Positions 23,763 to 33,850 of a stretch of DNA of 64,000 nt are shown piece by piece. How positions within the stretch are numbered: position 1 is the stretch's first letter; each line of letters begins with the position of its first letter. The notes under the pieces are model-generated. The model saw nothing but the letters and a program-made list of their open reading frames with translations, ran no database searches and was not told the DNA's origin. The stretch is from positions 4,282,501 through 4,346,500 of the forward strand of contig NC_088295.1 in the NCBI RefSeq assembly GCF_032854445.1, in the 5' to 3' direction. This DNA comes from Liolophura sinensis. Lineage: Eukaryota; Mollusca; Polyplacophora; Chitonida; Chitonidae. The translations under genes and the position numbers were made by a program.

Positions 23763-24879
23763 TGGGATGATGAGGTATGAAACATGATTATGCTGTTAAA
23801 GGATGTCATGAGACAAGATGAAGCTATGGAAGGATGATGTACGGACAGAATAAAGCTATGGAAGGATGGGATAGGTACAGAATCAAGGTTTGGAAGGATG
23901 AGATACGGACAGGAAGTTACTTTGTAAGTATGAGGTACGGACAGGAAGAGGACCCCGTGTGTGATGTTAGAGAGAGAAGTTTAGTGGCAAGGAGAAGGTG
24001 TATTGCCCACCCTACCTCTCGCTCTCTTCTCCTTGTTTATTTACCCCGTCACTCGGCTGCTATCTAATACCCCTGTCAACATCTGTTTTCTTGGTCTGAC
24101 CTTCCCCGGCGTTCAAACAAACTCCGCTTCTCGCAATTACTTATTTTACCGTTTATTTCCATTAAGCACCAGCAATATTTACGCCTTCACATTGCTGTCA
24201 TGTCTGCGGGTAATTTGGGGATTGAATTCCTTCAAAGAACCGGAGATGTATAGGGCCCGTCAATTCCTCGACTACCCGATAGTTTTGCCTTATAATTTAC
24301 ATGCGGCTGATCCACATATAAAAATAACAGCGTATACGAATGCCGGTATCAATTGAGTTCGTTAAGTTAAAATCAAAAGCGGTGTCTAGGTGTTAATGAG
24401 TAATCAGACCCCCGTGGGGAGAGCGCGTGAAGCTAGCCTGGGGGTGATATGGTTATCTTTATTAAGGGCCAGTAGTCTTCTCCAAACCCACCCCTTCAAC
24501 GTCCTCACACGTACACGGGCCACGACTCACTAAGATGAATTCGACTTGAACGAAAAGAGAAAAAAATTCTGGAGAAAACAGGTGTTAACGGTAAGAGTGT
24601 TGTGGTGCTGCGGCTTCACGGTATTGTCTGTACGTACGGTGTGTTGGGCTGTATGCCTATGAGTGCCCCTGACAAGCGGCCCACTCCTCCCCAGCCCGAA
24701 CCAACCACGCCGCCACTGGTCAGGTCCGTCTAGACTCGCTGTCGCTACATTTCTTCTTACGAGGCTATGACTAGAGAGGAAAATTTAGTTGAATGGGAGG
24801 TGTATATGGTGAGAGGAATAACGAGTGCGAGGCCTTAAGCTGATCAGTCAGAGTATTGAGGAGAAGGGGAGTAGACAAG
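23763..24879. other. Upstream flank of noggin, short repeats only
   Basis: A degenerate repeat of AAGCTATGGAAGGATGA-like motifs lies at about 23815-23950. The block at 24380-24720 is GC-rich. No exon is supported. Noggin regulatory sites may lie here, but none can be shown. Confidence 0.4.
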
Positions 24880-25067
24880 ACGATAGAGAGTCAAGCTGCC
24901 CGAGCGAGCTGCACGGACACTACACATCTGTTACGTACTTCGCCATCTCCATTTAATATACTAGTTTAACTTTATTAGTCCCCCGATGTGGGATTTTACC
25001 TGTCCACCGATACAGCACAGAGATAATCAGCTTCTAACTGCGTGCGGTTATTTTACATAGATGGTCG
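24880..25067 (+). promoter_or_regulatory. Candidate promoter and non-coding first exon of noggin
   Basis: This stretch precedes the likely noggin 5'UTR donor at 25068. It holds no open frame that resembles a protein. The upstream 24380-24720 block is GC-rich, and a run around 24960 (TTTAATATACTAG) could serve as an AT-rich core element. The transcription start cannot be placed from sequence alone. The call rests on position relative to the gene and splice site. Confidence 0.3.
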
Positions 25068-25510
25068 GTAAGTGAGCTCATTATAACAGTTATTACTGGT
25101 TTACTGAATATTTTTCATCTGTAAATTTTATGCTATTCAAATATTTTTTTATGTGTTCGCTCACACACCCACCACTGTCAAGTATTTAATTAACTTACTG
25201 AGTATTATTACTCTTCATTGTCAAACTAAATGTGCTGAAGTGACACCGGGCCGTGTGACTTTTTCTCTGTTTTATTTACCTGCCTTCTATAATTGTTCGA
25301 TATAAATGTACAGGTATTTGGCTGGTTTCAGTGGTCCAATCCGTGACAGTCCGCCCACCTGTATGGCAATCAACGTTTATCTGTATAGACACTAATTAAC
25401 GCTTAGATCGTCTCGTTAACTCCAAAACTGTTATAATATATATTTTATGGGGTTTTAAAGCGCCCTTCATAAAAGTGTCACTCATATTTTCCCTCATGGT
25501 TTGCCTTCAG
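25068..25510 (+). other. Probable 5'UTR intron of noggin
   Basis: A strong donor (GTCG then GTAAGTGAG) lies at 25068. A pyrimidine-rich acceptor (TTGCCTTCAG) ends at 25510, 34 bases before the noggin start codon. The pair would give a 443-bp intron in the 5'UTR. This rests on splice-site consensus only, with no transcript evidence. Confidence 0.5.
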
Positions 25511-25544
25511 GACTAACAACTATCGGACTTGTACAGCAAGAACA

Positions 25545-26291
25545 ATGAAGCTTCTGTGGTACCGTGGCCTGATACTGCTGGTTGTGTGGAGCAGTCACAC
25601 AGGTGTCAGCGAGCCACTGCCCCGGCGCACTAGCAAGAGGCACAACCCCAAGGGATTGGGCGACCCGGACAGTCATCTCAGAGAGAGCAAAGTCTCTTCG
25701 CGCTCGCGACCCTTACCGTCGGATTCCCTTCCTCTTGTGGGACTGGTAGAGGAGCCCGACGAGGCACGGGATCCCAAAGATCGGGACCTCAATTACAAGA
25801 AGTTACGACGATTTCTGGGTAAAAGTTTTGACGCAGCTTTTATGTCAGTGGTAAAACCAAACGAACTTTTAGAAAAACCCAATGGAACTGTTGTCTACAA
25901 ATTTCGGAAAGGCAGGCCAAAGGGGAAAATGCCTGGCTACATCAAATCATTCGCCACTTACAGGCTGGCGGACGGCCGCAAAATCAGACTGAGGATTAAA
26001 AAACGGACAAAGCAGAAGGTGCAGCGGTATTTGTGGGGTTTGAACCACTGCCCGGTCCAATATGTGTGGCGAGACTTAGGGTTGCGCTTCTGGCCCCGCT
26101 GGATCCGCCAGGGGATCTGCTACTCTGGGCGATCCTGCTCAATCCCGCCCGGCATGAAGTGCAAACCTTTTAAAGAAATACAGAAGATCATCTTGCGGTG
26201 GCATTGCAAGTCGACAGACACGGAGCAGCTTCACTGTGCGTGGATACACGTGCATTACCCTATCATTGATGAGTGTCAGTGCGCCTGTTAG
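25545..26291 (+). CDS. noggin: Noggin, secreted BMP antagonist (complete, single coding exon)
   Basis: Noggin is a secreted cystine-knot protein that binds BMP ligands outside the cell and blocks receptor contact, patterning the dorsoventral axis and tissues. The 248-codon frame starts with a hydrophobic signal peptide (about residues 1-22), then a variable basic linker. Residues 61-101 (SLPLVGLVEEPDE, DPKDRDLN, LRRFLGKSFD, AFMSV) match the vertebrate block PLV-L-E-PD, DPKEKDLN, LL-FMA. An N-glycosylation site NGT lies at 113-115. Basic patches at 121-128 and 144-161 fit heparan sulfate binding. The C-terminal domain opens at NHCPVQYVWRDLG and RFWPR and has cysteines at 169, 192, 198, 206, 221, 231, 244, 246 and 248, the same nine as vertebrate noggin, ending CQCAC. 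The start is the first Met, directly before the signal peptide. Coding in one exon matches other noggins. What is seen is the residue pattern; the BMP role comes from family knowledge. Confidence 0.97.
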   Translation: MKLLWYRGLILLVVWSSHTGVSEPLPRRTSKRHNPKGLGDPDSHLRESKVSSRSRPLPSDSLPLVGLVEEPDEARDPKDRDLNYKKLRRFLGKSFDAAFMSVVKPNELLEKPNGTVVYKFRKGRPKGKMPGYIKSFATYRLADGRKIRLRIKKRTKQKVQRYLWGLNHCPVQYVWRDLGLRFWPRWIRQGICYSGRSCSIPPGMKCKPFKEIQKIILRWHCKSTDTEQLHCAWIHVHYPIIDECQCAC

Positions 26292-26524
26292 CCTGTTTGC
26301 CCGGACAGCTATTTCACATAGGAAGAGCTGGGGACGTGTCCAGTGACTTCTTGGGGGAAGAAGACACTGTTATGCTTGGAATTCGGGCCGGCCAATGATC
26401 CTGGAATGATGTGACAGAGAGATCGTCTGGTCACTGGTGGTGGATGGGGTTTCACACAAAACATTATTTGTGTGGTGTCTCTCACAACTCTGATCCCACC
26501 GTTGCAGATAGAACAACCATCTTG
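26292..26524 (+). other. Probable noggin 3'UTR, unique part
   Basis: Unique sequence follows the noggin stop codon directly and ends where the 26-bp minisatellite begins. I found no clear AATAAA between the stop and 27960, so the transcript end is unknown and may lie beyond the repeats. Confidence 0.4.
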
Positions 26525-26724
26525 TGATTTCAGACACGGCGCTGATATTGCGATTTCGGACAGGACACTGATATTGTGATTTCAGACAGGACACTGATAT
26601 TGTGATTTCAGACAGGGCACTGATTTCGTGATTTCAGACAGGGCACTGATATTGTGATTTCAGACAGGGCACTGATTTTGTGATTTCAGACAGGGCGCTG
26701 ATATTGTGATTTCGGGCAGGACGC
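26525..26724. repeat. 26-bp minisatellite just downstream of noggin
   Basis: Seven to eight copies of GATTTCAGACAGGACACTGA followed by TATTGT, starting 233 bp after the noggin stop. If the noggin mRNA extends this far, the repeat lies in its 3'UTR. Confidence 0.92.
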
Positions 26725-27210
26725 TTACTGCAGAAATTTGACCAGGTAAAACTCAAGGTGATCCTGAGAACGAGGTGCTGGGCTAAGGAGCAGGAGATCT
26801 CTGGTAACGAGATTGTAACTCTCCGTTAGTCCTAAAGACAGTGGGAGAGTCGTAATGGCGAATAACTGCAGGTACATCAGCTGTGATTCTGTTCCGTGCG
26901 ACATTTAGCCGTGTGCTTCTGTCACTGCCGGGCGCTATTTGTGGACGCCAGTCAATTACCCGAAGACAGCAATAGTGACTGGTTTCATTCGGACGGGTAT
27001 CTTGTCATATATAGGTGTGATGTAAATTCTGACTTCAAGCTTTACATCGGCGGATTTGGATATACTTAGTACGTATATAGGCCAACGCGTCAGGAAACAG
27101 AGACCAGTCCGCATGCCTGAAATGCAATGAAGTACCACTTATTTGAGGTGCACATATTTTTATTATTTTTTTGAGTGAATGTATTTGGGTTGTATACCAT
27201 TCACATTAGA
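26725..27210. other. Unique non-coding stretch
   Basis: Nothing recognisable lies between the 26-bp and 84-bp arrays. It could be part of a long noggin 3'UTR. Confidence 0.4.
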
Positions 27211-27610
27211 GTGATATTTGGTGTATGGGACAGGGCATATTGCCTAGTCCTCTAGTGACAGTGCACCGTTCGGGACACATTATGGTTTATTGGCGTGATA
27301 TTTGGTGTATGGGACAGGGCATATTGCCCAGTCCTCTAGTGATAGTGCACCGTTCGGGACACATTATGGTTTATTGGAGTGATATTTGGTGTATGGGACA
27401 GGGCATATTGCCTAGTCCTCTAGTGACAGTGCACCGTTCGGGACACATTATGGTTTATTGGAGTGATATTTGGTGTATGGGACAGGGCATATTGCCTAAT
27501 CCTCTAGTGACAGTCAGTGTACCGTTCGGGACACATTAGTGTTTATTAGCGTGATATTTGGTGTATTGGCCAGAACATTTTGCCTATTCCTCTAGTGAGA
27601 GTGTACAATA
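27211..27610. repeat. 84-bp minisatellite
   Basis: About 4.7 copies of an 84-bp unit with GTGATATTTGGTGTATGGGA, CAGGGCATATTGCC and CACCGTTCGGGACACATTAT, starting at 27211, 27295 and 27379. The first three are nearly identical and the last is diverged. The 28-codon length explains the open frame at 27225-27539. Confidence 0.94.
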
Positions 27611-29329
27611 CAGGACACATTGCCACGTGTTCGGGACTCATTGCCACGTGTTCGTGTTTATATGCCGTTCGCGGTACATTGCCACTTTGTGAAGTGACAT
27701 AACAGTGGAAGTTACTGGATCATTTAACGTTGACAATTTGCCAAGCACATAGAAGGATACTTATTTAAATGGCGGTCATCAGTCTGGCTTCCAATTTCGT
27801 GTTGTCTATTTGTACAGTATGTATATGTGTAAATATTTATTACGTTGTGTACAAAACAACATTAATCTTAAATTGTACATATAATTGTAAGATGTGTAGA
27901 TATGCTATACTGCAGACATGCAGTATAGCGCTACTAACTCCGTGAGCTGATCATACACAGCCTGAATGTATACCATAGTATTTCACAGTCATTCTTCGGA
28001 TGTCTACCTCACCAAACGCCAACGGAGAGCCAACAAAAAGCAGTTAAAGTCGCACAACAGGTGACTTCTCATCTGGAAGGGAACGGGGAATGAATGAGGC
28101 TCGCACATCGGCGTAGACAATCTGTCTGCAGTTTGAGAATAGCGACTGCTCGCCTTAGCGATTGAACTGTTCTGCGGTATGTTTTGGTCGGATCTCAGCC
28201 AAATAGACCGCCCGGCGCTCAAGTGGCTCGAGCCGGCTTCTCGAGCGGGGCTGAAGTGCGAAAAACTCTCCCGACGGGACGTTCCCTAGAGAGTGACGCC
28301 AGAAACGCTCGGTGATTTACCGGTCGACGTACACCGGGGCCCGCTGGCCCGGCACGAGCCGGCAGTGATAGCGAGGCCAGGACGCCTCGGGGACGGCGAG
28401 TGCGGGTCGGTGCTCAGTCTGCACTGGGCTATACTGAACTCAGAGTGCGCCTCATTTTTGTCATGCACAATATCTCTCGGGATAAACTGTAACTAAAATG
28501 AGAAAAATACGTGAAAAGTTGAATTTACAATTTTGTGTGGTGTTTTTGATTTTGTGTTAGTAGTTTTTTCTACGTTTCGATACTATGACTGGACAGGTAC
28601 CGGTGCCATACTATCGGAGAACCCAAGGATAGTACTAGCAACATCATTAAATAAATATAGTCAGAACCATCGAGGAATGTTTTGAAGAAACGCAACAACA
28701 ATAAGCAATGGGGAAAAGTAAGTAGTAAAATGAAAGTGTTATCGTAATAGGCAATATCTATGTATGTAAAAAGCAAAGTAAAATTATAAGCCTGTAACAG
28801 AGAGAAAAAAAAAGGCAGTACGTTAGGAGAGTAAACGAATTTTTGTCCACAATTTCCTTGTTATCTGATTTAAATTTAACGTATATTTCAGTTATAAAAT
28901 TATGTCAAACGATTTTCTCTATGGAATGTATACACTGGGATTTATTCCTTAAAGACTTTTTGAAAGCAAACTTAAAATTCAGAATTCAAAAATTCCCAGC
29001 AACGCTGTTTGGTATGCCAGAAGTTAAAACAGCGATAGGGAGTTATCGTAACATAATACTTTTCAAATCTACTGTAGGACCTAGCACGGATTAGACCTAT
29101 AACATTCCATTCAAATCGTGCTTTGTGGAATCAGGCAAACGAGAGGCCTCTAGGTTCGGTCTTTTTCCTTTTAAATGTAAACTGATTTCGCGTAATATTG
29201 TTTGGGGAGAATGTACAGTTGTTTCTGGAGTGGCCCGGGATCTCTGGTGTAAAAAGATCTTTCGTTAGAACTTTAAGTTATAGGTTTGATCTGTTCGAAA
29301 TCAGCTCCTGTTCAATCAACTACGGCCGT
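27611..29329. other. Unique stretch with a GC-rich, CpG-rich island
   Basis: The segment at about 28110-28430 is much richer in GC and CpG than its AT-rich surroundings (for example GCCCGCTGGCCCGGCACGAG near 28340). Frames in it (28004-28222, 28286-28468, 28293-28496) match no family. It could be a CpG-island promoter, an enhancer or an unrecognised first exon. The rest is AT-rich with no feature. Confidence 0.4.
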
Positions 29330-30512
29330 GTGTCATGAGGTTTCCCAGGTACCTGTTGGGGTGCGGTTGTCAGACTTGGCCTTGCGCCAGAAAGTTTGCG
29401 AGCTACCTGGCGAGGTGCGGTGGACAGGTACGGCCTTATGTAAGGACTGTCAGCTACCTGGCGAGGTGGTGCTGTGAGGTACGGCCTTATGTAAGGACTG
29501 TCAGCTACCTGGCGAGGTGGTGCTGTGAGGTACGGCCTTATGTAAGGAGGCTTGTCAGCCACCTGGCGATGTTGGTTGTCAAGCACGGCCTTATGTCAGG
29601 AGGTTTGTCAGCTACTTGGAGATGTGCAGTTGTCAGGTAGGGCATTATGTCAGGATGTGTGTCAGCTACCTCGCGAGGTGCGGTTGCCAGGTACCGCTTT
29701 ATGTCAGAAGGTGTCAGTTACCTGGCGAGGTGCAGTTGTCAGTTACCGCCTTACGTCAGAAGGTGTCAGCTACCTGGCGAGGCTCGATGGTCAGGTACCG
29801 CCTTACGTGAGAAGGTGTCAGCTACCTGGCGAGGTGTGGTTGCCAGGTACGGCCTTATGTCAGGAGGACTGTCAGCTACCTGGCGAGGTGGTGCTGTAAG
29901 GTATGGCCTTATGTCAGGAGGTTTGTCACCTACCTGGCGATGTGCGGTTGTCAGATACCGCTTTGCAGTTTTTACGTCAGGTACGGCTTTTATGTCAGGA
30001 GGTGTGTCAGCTACCTGACGATATGGGGTTGTCACGTATGACCTTATGTCAGGAGGTGGGTCAGACAACCCCACTTCGCCAGGTAGCTGACACACTTCCT
30101 GACATAAGGCCGTACGTGACACAACTGTAGCTCGACAGGTAGCTGACACACCTGACATAAGGCCGTACCTGACAACCCACATCGCCAGGTAGCTGACAGA
30201 CCAGCCCGTACCTGACAACCCCTCATCGCCAGTCAGGTAGGGCCTTATGTCAGGAGGTGTGTCAGCTATCTGGCGATATGGGTTGTCAGGTAGGGCCTTA
30301 TGTCAGGAGGTGTGTCAGCTATCTGGCGATGTGGGTTGTCAGGTACGGTCTTATGTCAGGAGGTGTGTCAGCTACCTGGCGATGTCGTTGTCACGTACGG
30401 CCTTATGTCAGGAGGTGTGTCAGCTACCTGGCGATGTTGGTTGTCAGGTACGGTCTTATGTCAGGAGGTGTGTCAGCTGCCTGGCGAGCTACAGTTGTCA
30501 GATACGGCCTTA

Positions 30513-30786
30513 TTTATTTATTTATTTGATTGGTGTTTTACTCAAGAATATTTCACTTATACGACTGCGGCCAGCATTATGGTGGGTGGAAACCGGGCAG
30601 AGCGGGGGGGGGGGGGGGGGGGGGGGGAAACCCACGACCATCCGCAGGTTGCTGGCAGACCTTCCCACTTACGGCCGGAGAGGAAGCCAGCATGAGCTGG
30701 ACTTGAACTCACAGCACCGCATTGGCGAGAGGCTCCTGGGTTATTACGCTGCGCTAGAGCGCTAACCGACTGAGCCACGGAGGCCC
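30513..30786 (-). mobile_element. SINE copy 1 inside the 53-bp array
   Basis: Complete element with the (AAAT)n tail left and the head right (A box TGGCTCAGTCGG on the minus strand). It is flanked by CAGATACGGCCTTA at 30499-30512 and 30787-30800. It has lost CGCCGTA from the tail and carries a run of about 24 G at 30604-30627 in place of the usual short G/C stretch. Confidence 0.95.
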
Positions 30787-31212
30787 CAGATACGGCCTTA
30801 TGTCAGCTACCTGGCGATGTGGGTTGCCAGGTACGGCCTTATGTCAGGAGGTGTGTCAGCTACCTGGCGATATGAGTTGTCAGGTAAGGCCTTATGTCAG
30901 GAGGTGTGTCAGCTATCTGGCGATATGGGTTGTCAGGTACGGCCTTATGTCAGGAGGTGTGTCAGCTACCTGGCGATGTTGGTTGTCAGGCACGGCCTTA
31001 TGTCAGGAAGTGTGTCAGCTACCTGGCGATGTCGTTGTCACGTACGGCCTTATGTCAGGAGGTGTGTCAGCTACCTGGCGATGTTGGTTGTCAGGTACGG
31101 CCTTATGTCAGGAGGTGTGTCAGCTACCTGGCGATGTGGGTTGTCAGGTACGGTCTTATGTCAGGAGGTGTGTCAGCTGCCTGGCGAGCTACAGTTGTCA
31201 GATACGGCCTTA

Positions 31213-31477
31213 TTTATTTATTTATTTGATTGGTGTTTTACGCCGTACTCAAGAATATTTCACTTATACGACGGCGGCCAGCATTAGGGTGGGTGGAAAC
31301 CGGGCGGAGCCCGGGGGAAACCCACGACCATCCGCAAGTTGCTGGCAGACCTTCCCACTTACGGCCGGAGAGGAAGCCAGCGTGAGCTGGACTTGAACTC
31401 ACAGCGACCGCATTGGTGAGAGGCTCCTGGGTTATTACGCTGCGCTAGCGCGCTAACCGACTGAGCCACGGAGGCCC
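31213..31477 (-). mobile_element. SINE copy 2 inside the 53-bp array
   Basis: Complete element with an intact tail (TTTTACGCCGTACTC) and head, flanked by the same CAGATACGGCCTTA at 31199-31212 and 31478-31491 as copy 1. The body has CCCGGGGGAAACCC, not the G run of copy 1. Confidence 0.95.
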
Positions 31478-31769
31478 CAGATACGGCCTTATGTCAGCCA
31501 CCTGGCGATGTGGGTTGCCAGGTACGGCCTTACGTCAGGAGGTGTGTCAACTACCTGGCGATATGAGTTGTCAGGTACGGCCTTATGTCAGGAGGTGTGT
31601 CAGCTATCTGGCGATATGGGTTGTCAGGTACGGCCTTATGTCAGGAGGTGTGTCAGCTACCTGGCGATGTGGGTTGTCAGGTACGGCCTTATGTCAGGAG
31701 GTGTGCCAAGTGTATGTGCCAGTGTGCGGTTGTAAGTAACTTTCTTGCATCGGGAAGTTTGTCAGGTAT

Positions 31770-31913
31770 CTGGGGGCCACTTTCACAAAGGCGTCGTGCT
31801 TGTACGATATCACACATGTATGACAACGGTGCGTTAATAGTGACGTACAAAATAGCGTTCGACAAATCTACATTAAATAAATTTCGATCGCCGCTTTGTG
31901 AAAGTTAACCCAG
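31770..31913. mobile_element. MITE-like foldback element, copy A
   Basis: The termini CTGGGGGCCACTTTCACAAAG and, reverse complemented, CTGGGTTAACTTTCACAAAG form inverted repeats around a non-coding core of about 100 bp. The core segment TTAATAGTGACGTACAAAAT matches the element at 36431 closely. It is a non-autonomous DNA transposon by structure. Confidence 0.75.
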
Positions 31914-32648
31914 GTGAGATGCGGTGGTTTCCGTCGTGTTCTGCCCGTTTTCCTCCTGAGATAAACCTGCCATCAGTCACAACCAGTATTTATACCACGG
32001 ATGTGGCAATGTACGTGAATGGGTGGAGGAAACTCCTACCCGTTGCTAAGTGCCGGACATACCCGATTTAACGTCATCGTTCAGTGATTTCTGTATAGCT
32101 GAGACGAGTCTTTCTCCGGCGCGAATTACCGTTTAGACTAAGTACTGAATTAATATGAAACTGTATAAGACATTGAATTTTAATGAACCGTTTATCAGCT
32201 ATGAGTAGGGAATTCTTTTCTTGAATAAATAAATATTTTAACTATATGCGGCTAAATATGTTAATTTTTTGTGATTATTGAGTACCACGGAAGAAGGCAA
32301 GGCGCCTAGTTTATGCAAGGGTACAGGACAACGTAGTGCACGGAGTGAACCATCGCCCTTCGGCAGGTATAAACCTCTTCACATAAACCTCTTCACTGAA
32401 CTTGTAGGTTTTTTTATGGTTAGTAGCGTAAAGAGAAGGCCTTAGGGCCATAGCAGTAAAATCTGTTTAAAATGTGATAAAATAACTACAATTTTATATG
32501 AATCTGTGTAAAGATATTCATATCTACATTGTCGGTTTTATATGATTACTTCTCTTAACATTTTCAATTAACGTTGACTAAAAACTAGGTATGGCAAAGA
32601 CATTGCCGAAGCTAAACCGGCTTACGGTATTGTTGTAATTAACAAGCA
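31914..32648. other. Unique stretch, possible SINE relics
   Basis: GTTCTGCCCGTTTTCCTCC near 31938 and GGGTGGAGGAAACTCCTACC near 32021 resemble parts of SINE bodies but are too diverged to assign. The rest is AT-rich with no feature. Confidence 0.35.
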
Positions 32649-32659
32649 TAACTTATCAA

Positions 32660-32763
32660 GTATTTATTTATTTATTTGATTGGTGTTTTACGCCGCACTC
32701 AAGAATATTTCACTTATACGACGACGGCCAGCATTAGGGTGGGAGGAAAACGGACAGAGCCCG
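32660..32763 (-). mobile_element. 5'-truncated SINE with target-site duplication
   Basis: Only the 3' part of the element is present: the (AAAT)n tail, GATTGGTGTTTTACGCCGCA, TTCACTTATACGACGACGGC, ending at GACAGAGCCCG. TAACTTATCAA flanks it at 32649-32659 and 32764-32774. A truncated head with intact duplications is the mark of LINE-type target-primed reverse transcription. Confidence 0.92.
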
Positions 32764-32924
32764 TAACTTATCAAATACTCTAAGGAATGGGCATATAACT
32801 TAATGACAGTGCATGTAAGGGAAAATCAAGGCTAACGATATGCTTCAAATGCAACATAACCCAAAAATGGCGTATAAGAACATAACACGAGTAACGCGGC
32901 CCTCAAAAACAAGCTTAACGACAC
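32764..32924. other. Short unique spacer
   Basis: AT-rich, no feature seen. Confidence 0.5.
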
Positions 32925-33850
32925 TGTTAAATCAACAAGCATATCATCATCATACGATAAGTCAGGGCACAGGCATATTAAGTAACGACACTGTTAAATG
33001 AACAAGCATATCATCATATGGTAAGTCAGGACACAGTTATATTAAGTAACGACAATGTTAAATGAACAAGCATATCACTATCATAGGATAAGTCAGGACA
33101 CAGGCATATTAAGTAACGACACTGTTAAATGAACAAGCATATCATCATATGGTAAGTCAGGACACAGGCATATTAAGTAACGACACTGTTAAATGAACAA
33201 GCATATCATCATCATAGGATAAGTCAGGACACAGGCATATTAAGTAACGACACTGTTAAATGAACAAGCATATCATCATCATAGGATAAGTCAGGACACA
33301 GGCATATTAAGTAATGACACTGATAAATCAACAAGCATAAAGTCATTCAATAGGACACAGACATATTAAGTAAGTAACTACACTGTTAAATGAACAAGCA
33401 TATCATCATATGATAAGCTAGGGCACAAGCATATTAAGTAATGACACTGTTAAATGTACAAGCATTTCATCATTTGATAAGTCAAAACACAGGCATGCTA
33501 AGTAATGACACTGCTAAATGAACAAGGATATCATCATATGATAAGACAAGACACAGGCATATTAAGTAATGACACTGTTAAATGAATAAGCATTTCATCA
33601 TATAATAAGTTAGGGCACAAGCATATTAAGTAACGACACTTTTAAATGAACAAGCATATCATTATATGATGAGTAAGGACACAGACATATTAAGTAATGG
33701 CACTGATAAATGAACAATCACATAGTCATTCAATAAGACGCAGACATATTAAGTAATGAAACTGTTAAATGAACAAGCATATAGTCATTCAATAGGACAC
33801 AGACATATTAGGTAATGACACTGTTAAATGAACAAGCATATCATCATACG
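32925..33850. repeat. About 62-67-bp minisatellite
   Basis: About 14 copies with GACACTGTTAAATGAACAAG, CATATCATCAT, AAGTCAGGACACAGG and CATATTAAGTAA. Unit length varies through ATC indels and sequence drifts toward the right end. Confidence 0.93.

Larger units (their letters stand above)
29330..31740. repeat. 53-bp minisatellite with inverted block and duplicated SINE
   Basis: About 35 copies of a 53-bp unit with GTCAGCTACCTGGCGATGTG and TCAGGTACGGCCTTATGTCA. Copies at 30063-30230 are inverted. Two full SINEs interrupt the array at 30513 and 31213 with the same flanks, so a block of about 700 bp has been duplicated. The unit is not a multiple of three, so staggered frames overlap; none is taken as coding. 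Confidence 0.97.

Noticed and set aside
29330-31740. CRISPR-like array
   Set aside because: Units are contiguous and similar along their whole length, with no unique spacers. The genome is animal, with SINEs and introns.
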